Notes: generated from the letters alone by a model not told the origin. A stretch of DNA of 64,000 bases from RUG12461 sp045657665 (GCA_045657665.1 JAZOTN010000033.1:1-64000), one strand, 5' to 3'; positions 15,088-25,005 are shown, counted from the first letter of the stretch. Numbers and translations are program-made.

Positions 15088-17352
15088 ATGATTCGTAGAA
15101 AAAATACCGTATTAAAAGTAACCGCACTTGCACTTGCAGCAACGATCTCCGTTACAACCGCATCTGTTCAGGTATATGCAGACGAAATGGCAGTTGCAAA
15201 TGAAGCAGTAGAAGCAGCAGAGGCATCTTGCGAGACACTTGAAACCATAACAGAAGGCAATACCGAAGCAGGACTTGAGGCAGTATCTTATGAAGACGGC
15301 GGAGCGATCGCACAGGAAAGCGTAGAGGCTTTTGCAGAAGCAGCAGAGAACCTTAACGCAGCAGAAATGATCAGCGAAGCAGCTGACGATCTTCAGGCAG
15401 CAAATGAAGAAATCGCAGCAGCAATGCAGGCAGACACCACCGCAGATGAGAAAGCGGCAGAGGCAGTCGGAAACGCTGCAGCAGCAGCCGATATCGCAAA
15501 CAGCGCAGCAAATACCGTAGCAGAAGCAAAGGTTCAAGCAAACGACCTGATCGATATCATCACAAACACCGGTTCTGACGGAGCTCAGGTAAATGAAGCT
15601 CTTGAAAAGCTTGATACACTTACGGGAGATGCGAAGGAAGATTTAGAGGCAAAAAAGGAAGTCTTCGATGCGATCAGCGACAGATTCGAGAAGGCAAAGA
15701 ACGAACTTGCAGCAGCAAGAAAGGTCTATGAAGAGACCGTGAAGGTACTTAAGAGCGATGACAGCAGCGTAGCAAAGGCAGCAGAGAGACTGGAAGACGC
15801 TAAGCAGAGCGTTGAGGCACTTTCCGAGGCATATGACAATGCAAGGGCAGGTCTTGAGAAGGAGCAGGCTCTTGTAGAAGATATCAACGCAAAGAAAGCC
15901 ATCTCCGACAAGAACACCGATTGGAAGACCCAGAATGCGCTTATGAAGAGCATCATGGTCGGATACATCATCCCCAACATGATCGATAAGGATGCAACAA
16001 ATATCACTTTCAGCAGCGAAACACAGAGAGGATTTGATCGTCAGAACAGCTCCTACTGTGTAGTGAAATACCTGGATAAGGATAACAATGAAGTAACCCG
16101 TTACTTCAACATCGACAGGACCGACAGACAGTACAAGGAAACCGATCAGTGGTACAAACTCGGAAGCTCCAGAGAGATCGTGATCTATGAGAAGCCCGAA
16201 GAGGATATCACATCTTCCTTATATCAGATCGAGCACTATGGCAAGAAGAACGTAACCAGCGAGTTCAAGGCAGATGTCAACGCAGGAGTATATGACGTAT
16301 ACGCATTCGACTATGCAGACGGCTCCAAAGAGTATAAGTGCATCGATGAGATTGAGGCAGGCATTGAAAGCGGCGACGTAACCGTAGAAGACGGTGTATA
16401 CTACATGAACGGTGCAGCAGGACGGAAGATCGTACAGACGACCGGTAAAAATGCAACCGGGATCAGGGTTTCCACCAAAGATGATGCGGGCTTTAGGGCA
16501 TACATCGAAAACGCAGCTAAGCTTGTTGAGAAGTATGAGAAGTACGACGAAAGCATCGCTGATGCACAGGATAAGATCGATGAGGCGATCGATAAGGTAG
16601 AGGCTCTTGAAGACACGATCGAAGGTATTGAAGAGAATAAGGTCAGGGTTGCAAAGGCTGTTGCAGGCGATCTTGGAAACTATCTGAGCGAAGAAGATGT
16701 TGCAAGAATTATGGCTGCTGACTCTGATGAGGGAGCGATCGAGATTCTTGAAGGAATCCTTGTAAACGCAAAGAATGAGTTTGAAAATGCTTCCGCTGAG
16801 CTTGATGAACTGATCGTAAAGTGTGAGGCTGTAAAGAAGCAGCTTGTTCAGCCGAAGAAAAGCTCCCGTGTCGTAGATGTGACCGAGGTTGTTGCTGGGA
16901 GCGAAGCAGTTGCGGACGAGGCAGTTGAGATGGAAGAAACCGGAGCTGCAGCAGTGGAAGAGATCGCTGAAAAAGCAGAAAACACCACAGTTGCCGCTGT
17001 AAAGACTGTGAGCAAGGTTAACAAAGTAAGAGAGACCAGAAAAGCAGTCAATACAAGAACAGCTAGCGGCAGTGCTCAGGCGGATTCAAACAAAGCGGAT
17101 GTGATCGTTGCTGCAGACGGAGAAAGCAACATCACGGCACAGGTTCTTGAGGAAACGGAAAGCTTCGATGTTGACGGCGGTTATGCAAAAGCCGGATCTG
17201 ACAAGGGAGCTGTTGCAGTGAACATTGTGAAAAACAATGAAGAGCCGTTTGAAACAAAAGCAGCTGACAACGCGTTCGGCGGGACATGGTGGGTGATCGT
17301 ATTCTTCGTAGCGATCACAAAGATCATCGGAAAGATCAAAATGTATTTCTAA
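15088..17352 (+). CDS. Large secreted coiled-coil protein with C-terminal hydrophobic anchor
   Basis: 754 residues from the ATG at 15088, preceded by GAGAGGAAAAAAG. Residues 1-~31 are a Sec signal peptide (basic RRKN start, hydrophobic core, VYA-DE cleavage site). Residues ~35-260 are very Ala/Glu-rich helix with coiled-coil character. A Tyr-rich, mixed beta region (~270-460) contains two Cys residues. A second coiled coil spans ~470-590, then a low-complexity Ala/Glu/Val linker. The last ~25 residues, after FGGTWWVIVFF, are a membrane segment ending with basic KIKMYF. No LPXTG. Unrecognised; perhaps surface-attached. It is flanked on both sides by REP-like repeats and lies upstream of the export locus. 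Confidence 0.75.
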   Translation: MIRRKNTVLKVTALALAATISVTTASVQVYADEMAVANEAVEAAEASCETLETITEGNTEAGLEAVSYEDGGAIAQESVEAFAEAAENLNAAEMISEAADDLQAANEEIAAAMQADTTADEKAAEAVGNAAAAADIANSAANTVAEAKVQANDLIDIITNTGSDGAQVNEALEKLDTLTGDAKEDLEAKKEVFDAISDRFEKAKNELAAARKVYEETVKVLKSDDSSVAKAAERLEDAKQSVEALSEAYDNARAGLEKEQALVEDINAKKAISDKNTDWKTQNALMKSIMVGYIIPNMIDKDATNITFSSETQRGFDRQNSSYCVVKYLDKDNNEVTRYFNIDRTDRQYKETDQWYKLGSSREIVIYEKPEEDITSSLYQIEHYGKKNVTSEFKADVNAGVYDVYAFDYADGSKEYKCIDEIEAGIESGDVTVEDGVYYMNGAAGRKIVQTTGKNATGIRVSTKDDAGFRAYIENAAKLVEKYEKYDESIADAQDKIDEAIDKVEALEDTIEGIEENKVRVAKAVAGDLGNYLSEEDVARIMAADSDEGAIEILEGILVNAKNEFENASAELDELIVKCEAVKKQLVQPKKSSRVVDVTEVVAGSEAVADEAVEMEETGAAAVEEIAEKAENTTVAAVKTVSKVNKVRETRKAVNTRTASGSAQADSNKADVIVAADGESNITAQVLEETESFDVDGGYAKAGSDKGAVAVNIVKNNEEPFETKAADNAFGGTWWVIVFFVAITKIIGKIKMYF

Positions 17353-17375
17353 GATACAGAGCTTTTTAAGAGGCA

Positions 17376-17422
17376 GGGGACGGTTCTGTGTCTCCCCGAG
17401 AGGGAGACACAGAACCGTCCCC
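17376..17422 (+). terminator. 21-bp perfect hairpin, REP-like and terminator-like
   Basis: GGGGACGGTTCTGTGTCTCCC (arm 17376-17396) pairs perfectly with the arm at 17402-17422 around a 5-nt loop, followed by a pyrimidine-rich TCTCTCTTTTATC. It lies 24 bp after the coiled-coil gene and likely ends its transcript. The same repeat family is at 14857-14950. Confidence 0.8.
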
Positions 17423-17530
17423 TCTCTCTTTTATCTCTCAAAAAAGAATAGAATATCCCTCCACATCATGGTAAAATTATAGATAAGTATTTCGTCAAGC
17501 AGCAGAACGCAGCAATGATGGAGAAAGCAT

Positions 17531-18442
17531 GTGAGGATCATTGATCTGAATGAAGAGAATATCTCGCTGTTTCGGGATTTCCTGGGAGAGGATCTGGCAG
17601 AAAACATAGAGCGGACTTTTTTTCGCGGCATTGTAGTTGAAAATGAAAAAGAGGAAGCTCTTGCCGGAATGATGTGGGAACTGCGGAGCAGAGAGGCAGC
17701 TGAGGGCTTAGAGAGCCATATCATCTGGATTCGGGCAGAGGATGAAGAGGCAGGCGGAGAGCTGCTTCTTTCGTATAGAGAAAGGGCTTCAAAGGAGGGC
17801 GCAGTCCGTTCCACGGCAGCTGTGTACACAAAAAAGAAAAGTCTGGAAATACAGCTTTTGAAGAAGTACGGTTTTCCCATGAAGCTTACTGAGGGGGATC
17901 ATATCACGGTGCCGCTTTCCGAACTGTCCCGAATGCCTGCCATGAAGGGCAAAACTTCTCCGGATAAGGTAAAACCCTTCAGTGCTGTTTCCTATCGCTC
18001 ATACACCGACTTTGTTTCCAGACTGATCAGAGTGGGAAAGACAGGACTCTGCGAAGATATCGGCTATCTTTCCATGAGTTGGTTTGAGCCACAGGTATCC
18101 TGTTTCTGTGAGGAGGATGGGAGAGTAAACGGCGCGATCCTTTTTCACAAGGCTCCATCAGGATGCCTTGAGATAAAACTCCTTTTTGTTTTTGGAGATG
18201 ACGCGAAGGAGCGGGGGACACAGCTTTCCCTTATGATGAAACAGGCGGTGGCTGCCATGGAGAGGTATTACCCTCCGGAAACTAGGGTCATTGTGGAAAG
18301 GCATAATGAGGCTTCGCTCCTGCTTTCGGAAAAGCTGTTTCCGAGAGGCTTCGGGCGTCCGGTATATGTGGGGGAGAGAAGGGAAGAACCGGCGGCAGGA
18401 AAGGGAGAGCTGGATGATCTGGACCGGTTCCTGATCTTTTAG
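17531..18442 (+). CDS. GNAT-acetyltransferase-like protein
   Basis: 303 residues from a GTG at 17531 with GGAG about eight bases upstream; the overlapping ATG is out of frame and stops at once. Two segments look like degenerate GNAT halves: residues ~1-125 and ~140-285, the second with CFCEEDGRVNGAILFHK and a helix after LLFVFGDDA. A clear acetyl-CoA-binding Q/RxxGxG/A loop is not evident, so catalytic activity is uncertain. It is the first gene of a tightly spaced plus-strand run ending in the ABC exporters; the calpain-type gene begins 10 bp after it. It could modify or chaperone the exported proteins; this is context only. Confidence 0.55.
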   Translation: MRIIDLNEENISLFRDFLGEDLAENIERTFFRGIVVENEKEEALAGMMWELRSREAAEGLESHIIWIRAEDEEAGGELLLSYRERASKEGAVRSTAAVYTKKKSLEIQLLKKYGFPMKLTEGDHITVPLSELSRMPAMKGKTSPDKVKPFSAVSYRSYTDFVSRLIRVGKTGLCEDIGYLSMSWFEPQVSCFCEEDGRVNGAILFHKAPSGCLEIKLLFVFGDDAKERGTQLSLMMKQAVAAMERYYPPETRVIVERHNEASLLLSEKLFPRGFGRPVYVGERREEPAAGKGELDDLDRFLIF

Positions 18443-18452
18443 GAGATAAGCA

Positions 18453-21400
18453 ATGGATGATAATCTGACTTTGCAGAACCAGAGAAAAAAACTTCATACA
18501 GAGCAGGGGCTGCTGAGCGACGAAGAAATGCTGGAAGTGATGCATCCAAATTATCTTGAGGAGCAGCAAAAGGAGCCGGCACTTACGCCGGAGGAGATCA
18601 GGATTAAGCTTCTTGATGATGTCACAAACGATACCAAATGGTACGGGGACAGTGATGAAATGTTCATGATCAAGAGCGAGATCGCGGATCTTCGTGAGAA
18701 GTGGGTGAATGAAAAGAAAGTGAGACCCACCGATCTTCTTTTTCGATATGACTGTATCATCAGCATGGGGGAAAAGTATCTTTCCGGTAAAGGGAAAGGC
18801 CGCGGTATGTACGCCGATCGGCATCAGAAGGTCAGGAATCTCTGCGATGCTTTGAAAGCGGAACGGGAGGAACTGATCCTGACCCATGTCGGCATCGAAA
18901 CGGAATATGGGGCTAGACGACATGATTATGCCATATCAAAAGCGTTGAATGAAAGGGGGGCGAGCAGGGATGCAGCCCGGCTGGAGAAGCTATTGAATAC
19001 TCGGATACCGGACACGGAGACGGAGTTTCAGAAAGCGAAAAAAAAGATCCTGGATGTCTATGATGATCTCATTGATCACTACAAAAGCGCGTCAACATCC
19101 TTCTGTATTTTTTTCGACGCGAAGAAAAAGCGTTTGACGGCCCAAAGAGTCCTTGAACAACTTGAAAAGGAAAGGAGTATGTTCAAGCAAAAGCAGTTTT
19201 TCGAGAAACGTAGTCTGGATCAGGAACTGCAAACGAAAGAGAAATCTGATGATTCTGAGAAAAAGCAGGTTCAGGAGAATCAGAGATTCTGGGGAGATGA
19301 CCTTACCTATGCCCAAATGAACAAGGAAATAGACGATCAGTTCCTGAAAGATAATCCGAATGTGAAGCTGATCAATGCAACGGAACAGGAGAATGCCTAC
19401 AATCTCTTTTCCAGGCTTGCGGGGGTACGAGATCTCTTTATCGTCGCGGAGAAAAAAGTAAATTACATGGATAGTGTTCTGGGGATGGATACAGACGCAT
19501 ATCTGTCAGAGTCGAAGAAGGGACTCACCCTGGAGGAGGCTCTGGTGGAGGCAAAGAACTTAGATCTCCCCCTGATGTATTCGGATGAGGCGCTGGACCA
19601 GATTCAGACGATCCAGATTATTGATTTCATCCTTGGACAGAAAGGCCGCGATCAGAACAGCTTCCAGGTAAAAACAGAGATCAAAAACATTGAAAATATC
19701 GACTATCTTGTGATCACACATGTGATGGCGACGGATCATGGGGACTCTCTCGGAAAGGAGACCGCGGATGACCTGAATAAGGAAAATCAACAGAAGTCTA
19801 CCCGGGAAATCTTCGATAAAGATGACAAACTCCTGATCCCTTTCTATGACTATCAAGCAGCGGATAAGATCATAGAAATGGATGAAAACAAGCTGGCGGA
19901 CTATTTCCGACAGGCGGGGGTGTCGGAGGAAAAGATCAGCGCCTGCAAGGGGCGGCTTCGGAAAATGCAGACCCTGCTGAAAAAAGATAAAGAGAAGGGA
20001 CGGCGGGCCGATGTGGAAGCGGATCTTGCGAATCCTGAGCATCAGACTGAAGAGTTTAAGAATATACTTCTGAATTACAAGAGGAGCACGGTTGGAAAAA
20101 ATGCCTCCCATACTTATGTTTTAAACTCTTTGATTCAGGACTCGGGTCGGACGTACTGGGATGCAGAACTAAGAAAAGGGGAAAAACCAAGCGAGACTTC
20201 TATGAAGATTTCTGATGAAATTTCTGAAGTGGCGCAGATCAACAAAAAATCGGATCATGAACTGCGTTCGGAAAAACCGGCGTATGAAAAACGGAAGCGG
20301 ATCAAAGAGATGCTTGATACGGATGAGGCAGGGTTTGCAGGTCAGGAACTTCAGGATGAAAGCAGGAAGGTGCTTGATGCGGTAAAGGAGTACATGAGCT
20401 TTGAGCACAGCGTCCAGTCTTTGAAAGCTGATTCTGACTTCGACCTGAAAGGGGCCGACCTCATGCGCAAATTGGAGCCAGGGAAGCATAAGGAACTGCA
20501 GGAAAAAGCCAAGAGTGAGTTGAAAAAAAGTGAGAAGGCTGAAAATAAGAAGCCTGATCTCGATGCGGCAATGCTCAGCGAGGAGGCAGTGCTTTCGGAA
20601 GGGGAGGAAGCAATATCCGAAAAGCAACTGACCAATAAGATGAACGAAATCTTCTACAGGGAAGAGGGAGATAAATACCAATACTATTTCCGCTTGAAAT
20701 CAGAAAGCCGCGAGAGGGCGCTGAATCTTCTGATAGACCGGATGAGCGATCTGAATAAGCTGCAGGATAGAACCGCATATCAACAGGCGGAACTGGAAAG
20801 GTATGCGGAATATCTCGAGCAGCTGCATAGTGTCAATGAGTCAGGGAACCTGAAATACGACATCAAGAAGGATAAGCTGGTGAAGGTGGAGGATACTGAG
20901 TTTTCCGACGAGTATCATTTTATATCCGTAAAGGATCAGCCGCTCTTTCCTGAGGATCCGAAGCTCACGGATCTGGTGCAGGGAGGCGTGGGAGACTGCT
21001 ATCTGATCGCGATCCTGGGGTCTGTTGTGGAAAACGATCCGCAGTTCATCAAAGACCATATGAAGGATAACGGGGACGGCACAGTAACCGTGAAACTGTA
21101 TCAGCCCACAAATGCAAAAGGAACCACATTTCAGTCCATGGCCGTTACGGTAGAGAAATCTGTTCCTTTTCAAAAAGCGAAACCCGGAAAAAACGCGGGG
21201 GCTTTCGGCTCCTTGTGGGTGCAGATGTATGAGAAGGCTCTGATCGCTTCCGGTATCACCGGAAGGCATGACCGCAAAGAAAAGTACAGCTATTCCGAGA
21301 TATGCGGTGGAGCCGGAGAGTACGGATTGAGCTGGGTCCTCGGAACGAAGGGCCAGGTGCTTTATGACATCGCGGAAGAAAACCATTACGAAGTCCCGCA

Positions 21401-21857
21401 GTGGAAGTACAAGGATAAAAAAAACCAGAAAACCAAGTACATCCCCGGCTTTAATCAGACGGTGCAGGCCGTAAAGAAAGCGCTGGAGGAACTATTAAAG
21501 GAAGACGTGATCGTTACGGCGGGAGCCTTCGAGGAATTTAAGGACGCCACCGGAAAGGGCGGCAGCGGAGAAAGTGTCAGAAGGGGAGTGGCCGGCAAGC
21601 ATGCATACACGGTGATCAAAATGGAGGAGATCAATGGTAAGACCTATGTGCGCATCCGAAATCCCTGGGGTACCACCGTTTCGGAAACCGCCATGAACCA
21701 GCTTACAGGAAAGACCTTCTACAGAGGCCACAAAGGAGGGGAAGCCCAGGGCAGCTTTTTGATGGACATCAATACCTTTGTGGAGCATATACAAAGAGTA
21801 ACTTATATTAAGAAAAGCAATGTGAAAGGGAAGCAGGATCGGAACGGAGCGGCATAG
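18453..21857 (+). CDS. 1134-aa protein with C-terminal calpain-type cysteine protease domain
   Basis: ATG behind AGGAG. The first ~800 residues are mostly charged helix without signal peptide or membrane segment and match no family I know. The C-terminal ~270 residues form a calpain-like (C2) papain-fold protease. Cys849 is in GGVGDCYLIAILGS, His1050 in GKHAYTVIKM and Asn1070 in IRNPWG, and the intervening FGSLWVQMYEKALI is also characteristic. All three catalytic residues are present. The usual C2 or Ca-binding modules are absent. It lies in one operon with an NHLM-type exporter, so the protease or its products may be exported or may process exported proteins. Function not established. Confidence 0.88.
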   Translation: MDDNLTLQNQRKKLHTEQGLLSDEEMLEVMHPNYLEEQQKEPALTPEEIRIKLLDDVTNDTKWYGDSDEMFMIKSEIADLREKWVNEKKVRPTDLLFRYDCIISMGEKYLSGKGKGRGMYADRHQKVRNLCDALKAEREELILTHVGIETEYGARRHDYAISKALNERGASRDAARLEKLLNTRIPDTETEFQKAKKKILDVYDDLIDHYKSASTSFCIFFDAKKKRLTAQRVLEQLEKERSMFKQKQFFEKRSLDQELQTKEKSDDSEKKQVQENQRFWGDDLTYAQMNKEIDDQFLKDNPNVKLINATEQENAYNLFSRLAGVRDLFIVAEKKVNYMDSVLGMDTDAYLSESKKGLTLEEALVEAKNLDLPLMYSDEALDQIQTIQIIDFILGQKGRDQNSFQVKTEIKNIENIDYLVITHVMATDHGDSLGKETADDLNKENQQKSTREIFDKDDKLLIPFYDYQAADKIIEMDENKLADYFRQAGVSEEKISACKGRLRKMQTLLKKDKEKGRRADVEADLANPEHQTEEFKNILLNYKRSTVGKNASHTYVLNSLIQDSGRTYWDAELRKGEKPSETSMKISDEISEVAQINKKSDHELRSEKPAYEKRKRIKEMLDTDEAGFAGQELQDESRKVLDAVKEYMSFEHSVQSLKADSDFDLKGADLMRKLEPGKHKELQEKAKSELKKSEKAENKKPDLDAAMLSEEAVLSEGEEAISEKQLTNKMNEIFYREEGDKYQYYFRLKSESRERALNLLIDRMSDLNKLQDRTAYQQAELERYAEYLEQLHSVNESGNLKYDIKKDKLVKVEDTEFSDEYHFISVKDQPLFPEDPKLTDLVQGGVGDCYLIAILGSVVENDPQFIKDHMKDNGDGTVTVKLYQPTNAKGTTFQSMAVTVEKSVPFQKAKPGKNAGAFGSLWVQMYEKALIASGITGRHDRKEKYSYSEICGGAGEYGLSWVLGTKGQVLYDIAEENHYEVPQWKYKDKKNQKTKYIPGFNQTVQAVKKALEELLKEDVIVTAGAFEEFKDATGKGGSGESVRRGVAGKHAYTVIKMEEINGKTYVRIRNPWGTTVSETAMNQLTGKTFYRGHKGGEAQGSFLMDINTFVEHIQRVTYIKKSNVKGKQDRNGAA

Positions 21858-21862
21858 AGATC

Positions 21863-22498
21863 ATGGATGAGGAATATTCTTTCATTACAGAGGTGCTTCT
21901 GCCGTCACTTCTAGCGGCAGCAGCCAAAATAAAAGAAGCAAAGGACTTCACTCCCTCGGCAGGGATAGCCGGGGAGCCGGCAGTGCTTGTGCTTACGGAG
22001 AGCGGATCTCTTCTGATCTCCTGCACTATATACACGGAAGGAACTGAAGTTTATCGGTACCAGGTGGAGGAGCCGGGGAAATGGAAGCTTTCCTTTCCTT
22101 CTCTGTATCTGCCGGAGAAGCTGGAATTTTTCCCTTACCTTCCCGTTTTATATGAGCGCATCCGATTTGGAGAGCGAGTTCCCGCGCAAAAGGATGAACG
22201 GACCGAGACCGAAAAAAGAGTGGCCGAGATGTATGAGAGGACACGGCTGCCTGCTCTGAAGGAGATACTCTCGGAACTTGGCATTAAAAGCGGAGAGGGA
22301 AGGAAGGAGGACGGAAATCCTTGTCTTGTGGCCGTGGAGGGAGACAGGCTGATCCGTTTTTACTATGACTACACCTTCCCGGAGTTGAGACTCACGGTGC
22401 TGGTGATCGCGTCTTCGGATGAGGAGATCCTGATACCGGAATACGGGAATCCGGAAAGCGCGTCCTATTACGAAGAGCTTTTCAGAGGTATATTTTAA
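21863..22498 (+). CDS. Unknown protein downstream of the calpain-type protease
   Basis: 211 residues starting 6 bp after the protease stop. The composition is mixed alpha/beta with no signal peptide or membrane segment. Visible features are an N-terminal EYSFITEVLLPSLLAAAAKIK helix, paired strands (VLVLTESGSLLISCTIYT; LVAVEGDRLIRFYYDYTF) and a Glu/Arg-rich central helix. The close coupling to the protease gene suggests a partner such as an inhibitor, chaperone or immunity protein. That is inference only. No family recognised. Confidence 0.65.
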   Translation: MDEEYSFITEVLLPSLLAAAAKIKEAKDFTPSAGIAGEPAVLVLTESGSLLISCTIYTEGTEVYRYQVEEPGKWKLSFPSLYLPEKLEFFPYLPVLYERIRFGERVPAQKDERTETEKRVAEMYERTRLPALKEILSELGIKSGEGRKEDGNPCLVAVEGDRLIRFYYDYTFPELRLTVLVIASSDEEILIPEYGNPESASYYEELFRGIF

Positions 22499-22540
22499 GG
22501 AGCGGAAATGTTTCCGCACTCAAAACCGAGAGGTAAACAT

Positions 22541-22768
22541 ATGGAAGAGAGATCGATATTTCGCAAAAAAAGCATCGAAAGGGTTACATCCCCCGAACAG
22601 CTGGATGATTACATCAAGGTCACCACACCATCCGTGTGGCTGATACTTCTTGCAATGGTTGTTCTGATCGCAGGAACTCTTTTCTGGGCCGTATTCGGAA
22701 AGATTCAGGTTAATACGGATACCGGTGTAAAAGAGATGGCACCGATCAGCTACATTATCGGTTCATAA
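22541..22768 (+). CDS. Shortened HlyD-like NHLM secretion protein
   Basis: 75 residues from the ATG at 22541 (GAGAGG upstream). The N-terminus RKKSIERVTSPEQLDDYIKV followed by the membrane helix TPSVWLILLAMVVLIAG is the start typical of NHLM-system adaptor (HlyD-family) proteins. The usual ~200-residue periplasmic-type lipoyl/barrel part is missing. The ending APISYIIGS resembles the C-terminal strand of full-length relatives, so an in-frame internal deletion is possible. It precedes the first ABC exporter by 28 bp. Whether this stub still works as an adaptor is unknown. Confidence 0.7.
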   Translation: MEERSIFRKKSIERVTSPEQLDDYIKVTTPSVWLILLAMVVLIAGTLFWAVFGKIQVNTDTGVKEMAPISYIIGS

Positions 22769-22796
22769 TCTGAAACAGAAAGGTTCGGAAAAGATC

Positions 22797-24995
22797 TTGA
22801 ACGTCAACAACAGGAAAATAAAACAGCCGATCAGTAAGGGCGTGGCAAAGGTTCCCGTTGTAATGCAGATGGAAGCACTGGAGTGCGGTGCAGCCTGCCT
22901 TACAATGGTGATGGCTTATTACGGGAAATGGATCCCTCTTGAGCAGGTTCGGGAAGACTGCGGTGTATCCCGGGACGGAGCAAAGGCAGGGAATATCGCA
23001 AGAGCTGCTAGGACTTACGGTTTTCAAGCCACGGGCTATCGTTTTGAACCGGAGCAGCTGAAAAAGAAAGCGGTATTCCCATGCATTGTCCACTGGGAGT
23101 TCAATCATTTCATTGTTCTTCGCGGTTTTAAGAGGGGAAAGGCCTATATCAATGACCCCGCGAGGGGTGACATCGTTATAACCGAGAAAGAGTTTGACGA
23201 GGGATTTACGGGCGTGACGCTCGTCATTACTCCCGGTGAAGAGTATGAACCTTCGGGAAGCCCGAAAAGCATGATTTCTTTTGCAAAAAAGAGGCTAAAA
23301 GGTACGGGCCCCGCCATAACATTTCTTGCGATCACAACCTCCGTAGCTTCTGTCGGAGTTATCTTTGTGACGGGCTTCTCAAGGTTTTTCATGGATGAAC
23401 TTTTGCCGGGGAACAATCCCGGACTCGTTGCTCCCTTTATGATCGCGCTTTTTATCCTGACCTTTGTCCAGATCCTTGCGGCCTGGATCTCGGCGCTGTA
23501 TTCTTTCCGCATCAGCGGCAAGTTTGCGGCAACGGGAAACGCCACCTATTTTTGGCATATCTTAAGACTCCCGATGAAGTTCTTTTCCCAGCGTATGGCC
23601 GGAGACCTGGAACAGAGACGTCTTGCCAACGCGACCATCGCGAATCTTCTTGTGAATACCTTTGCCCCACTTGTGATCAACACGGCCATGCTCATCTTTT
23701 ATCTTGTTGTGATGCTCAGCTATTCCGTTTCCATGACGGCGGTAGGGCTTCTTTCCATTGCAGTTAATGTCTTTGTGGCTTATTATATCAGCGCAAAAAG
23801 GGTCAACATCACCCGCGTTATGATGCGCGATGAAGCAAAGCTGTATTCCAGCACGGTGTCCGGCATTGAGATGATCGAGACGATCAAATCAAGCGGTGCC
23901 GAGAACGGCTTCTTTGCAAAATGGTCCGGCTATGAAGCAAGCGTAAATACCCAGCGTGTCCGTTTTGCGCGGATCGATGCCAGACTTGGCAAGGTGCCGC
24001 AGATCGTGATGGAACTGGTGAACGATATCGTGCTTATCATGGGTGTCTACCTGATCATCAAGGGTGAATTTACATCCGGTATGGTGTTGGCTTTCCAGGG
24101 CTTCCTGATGCAGCTCCTCCTTCCGGCGAGATCTCTGATCGAGGCGGGACAGAGCCTACAGGAAATGCGCACACAGATGGAACGGATCGATGATGTTATG
24201 GAGTATCAGCAGGATCCGGCAACGGAAAGCATAGCGGAAGCAGATGAAAAAGAGGACGCGCCGTCCTTGAAAAAGCTTTCCGGAACTCTGGAACTTAAGA
24301 ATATCACTTTCGGTTATTCAAAGCTTTCTCCACCTCTCATTGAGGATTTTTCCCTCACTCTCGGAAAAGGAAAAAGTGTAGCCTTTGTCGGAGGTTCCGG
24401 GAGCGGCAAGAGTACACTGTCGCGCCTGATCTCGGGACTTTACCGCCCTTGGGCAGGAGAGATCTTGTTTGACGGCAAGAGCATCGATGGGATTGACAGA
24501 GACACGTTCACCGCTTCTGTTGCGGTTGTGAACCAGGATATCATACTGTTTGAAGATACGGTCGCAAACAATATCAAAATGTGGGACAACTCCATTGAGG
24601 ACTTTGAAATGATCCTTGCGGCAAGGGATGCACAGATCCATGAGGAGATCATGAGGAGAGACGGCGGATACTCCTATCGTTTAAGGGACGGCGGACTTGA
24701 TTTTTCGGGAGGTCAGAGACAACGGATCGAAATAGCGCGCGTGCTTGCCCAGGATCCTACCATCGTGATCATGGATGAGGCGACAAGCGCCCTTGACGCA
24801 CAGACGGAGTTTGATGTTGTTTCCGCCATCAAGGACAGAGGGATCACCACTATTGTTGTTGCCCACAGGCTGTCAACGATCCGGGATTGTGATGAGATCA
24901 TCGTACTGGATAACGGCAAGGCTGTGGAGCGTGGTACGCACGATGAACTGATGGCAAAGAACGGATTATACGCAAAACTCATTCAGAGCGAATAA
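22797..24995 (+). CDS. NHLM-type peptidase-containing ABC exporter (active C39)
   Basis: 732 residues from a TTG start. Residues ~18-150 are a C39 peptidase with intact catalytic set: Gln24, Cys30 (LECGAACLTM), His104 (NHFIVLRGF) and Asp120 (INDPARG). It cleaves leaders after double glycine. A six-helix membrane domain follows (~165-460). The ATPase has Walker A GGSGSGKST, signature DFSGGQRQRIEIARVL and Walker B IVIMDEATSALD. The layout matches the NHLM bacteriocin exporter family. The next gene encodes its usual ABC partner. The plausible substrate in this window is the GG-leader peptide at 13363. Confidence 0.92.
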   Translation: MNVNNRKIKQPISKGVAKVPVVMQMEALECGAACLTMVMAYYGKWIPLEQVREDCGVSRDGAKAGNIARAARTYGFQATGYRFEPEQLKKKAVFPCIVHWEFNHFIVLRGFKRGKAYINDPARGDIVITEKEFDEGFTGVTLVITPGEEYEPSGSPKSMISFAKKRLKGTGPAITFLAITTSVASVGVIFVTGFSRFFMDELLPGNNPGLVAPFMIALFILTFVQILAAWISALYSFRISGKFAATGNATYFWHILRLPMKFFSQRMAGDLEQRRLANATIANLLVNTFAPLVINTAMLIFYLVVMLSYSVSMTAVGLLSIAVNVFVAYYISAKRVNITRVMMRDEAKLYSSTVSGIEMIETIKSSGAENGFFAKWSGYEASVNTQRVRFARIDARLGKVPQIVMELVNDIVLIMGVYLIIKGEFTSGMVLAFQGFLMQLLLPARSLIEAGQSLQEMRTQMERIDDVMEYQQDPATESIAEADEKEDAPSLKKLSGTLELKNITFGYSKLSPPLIEDFSLTLGKGKSVAFVGGSGSGKSTLSRLISGLYRPWAGEILFDGKSIDGIDRDTFTASVAVVNQDIILFEDTVANNIKMWDNSIEDFEMILAARDAQIHEEIMRRDGGYSYRLRDGGLDFSGGQRQRIEIARVLAQDPTIVIMDEATSALDAQTEFDVVSAIKDRGITTIVVAHRLSTIRDCDEIIVLDNGKAVERGTHDELMAKNGLYAKLIQSE

Positions 24996-25005
24996 CGGGG
25001 AAGAT

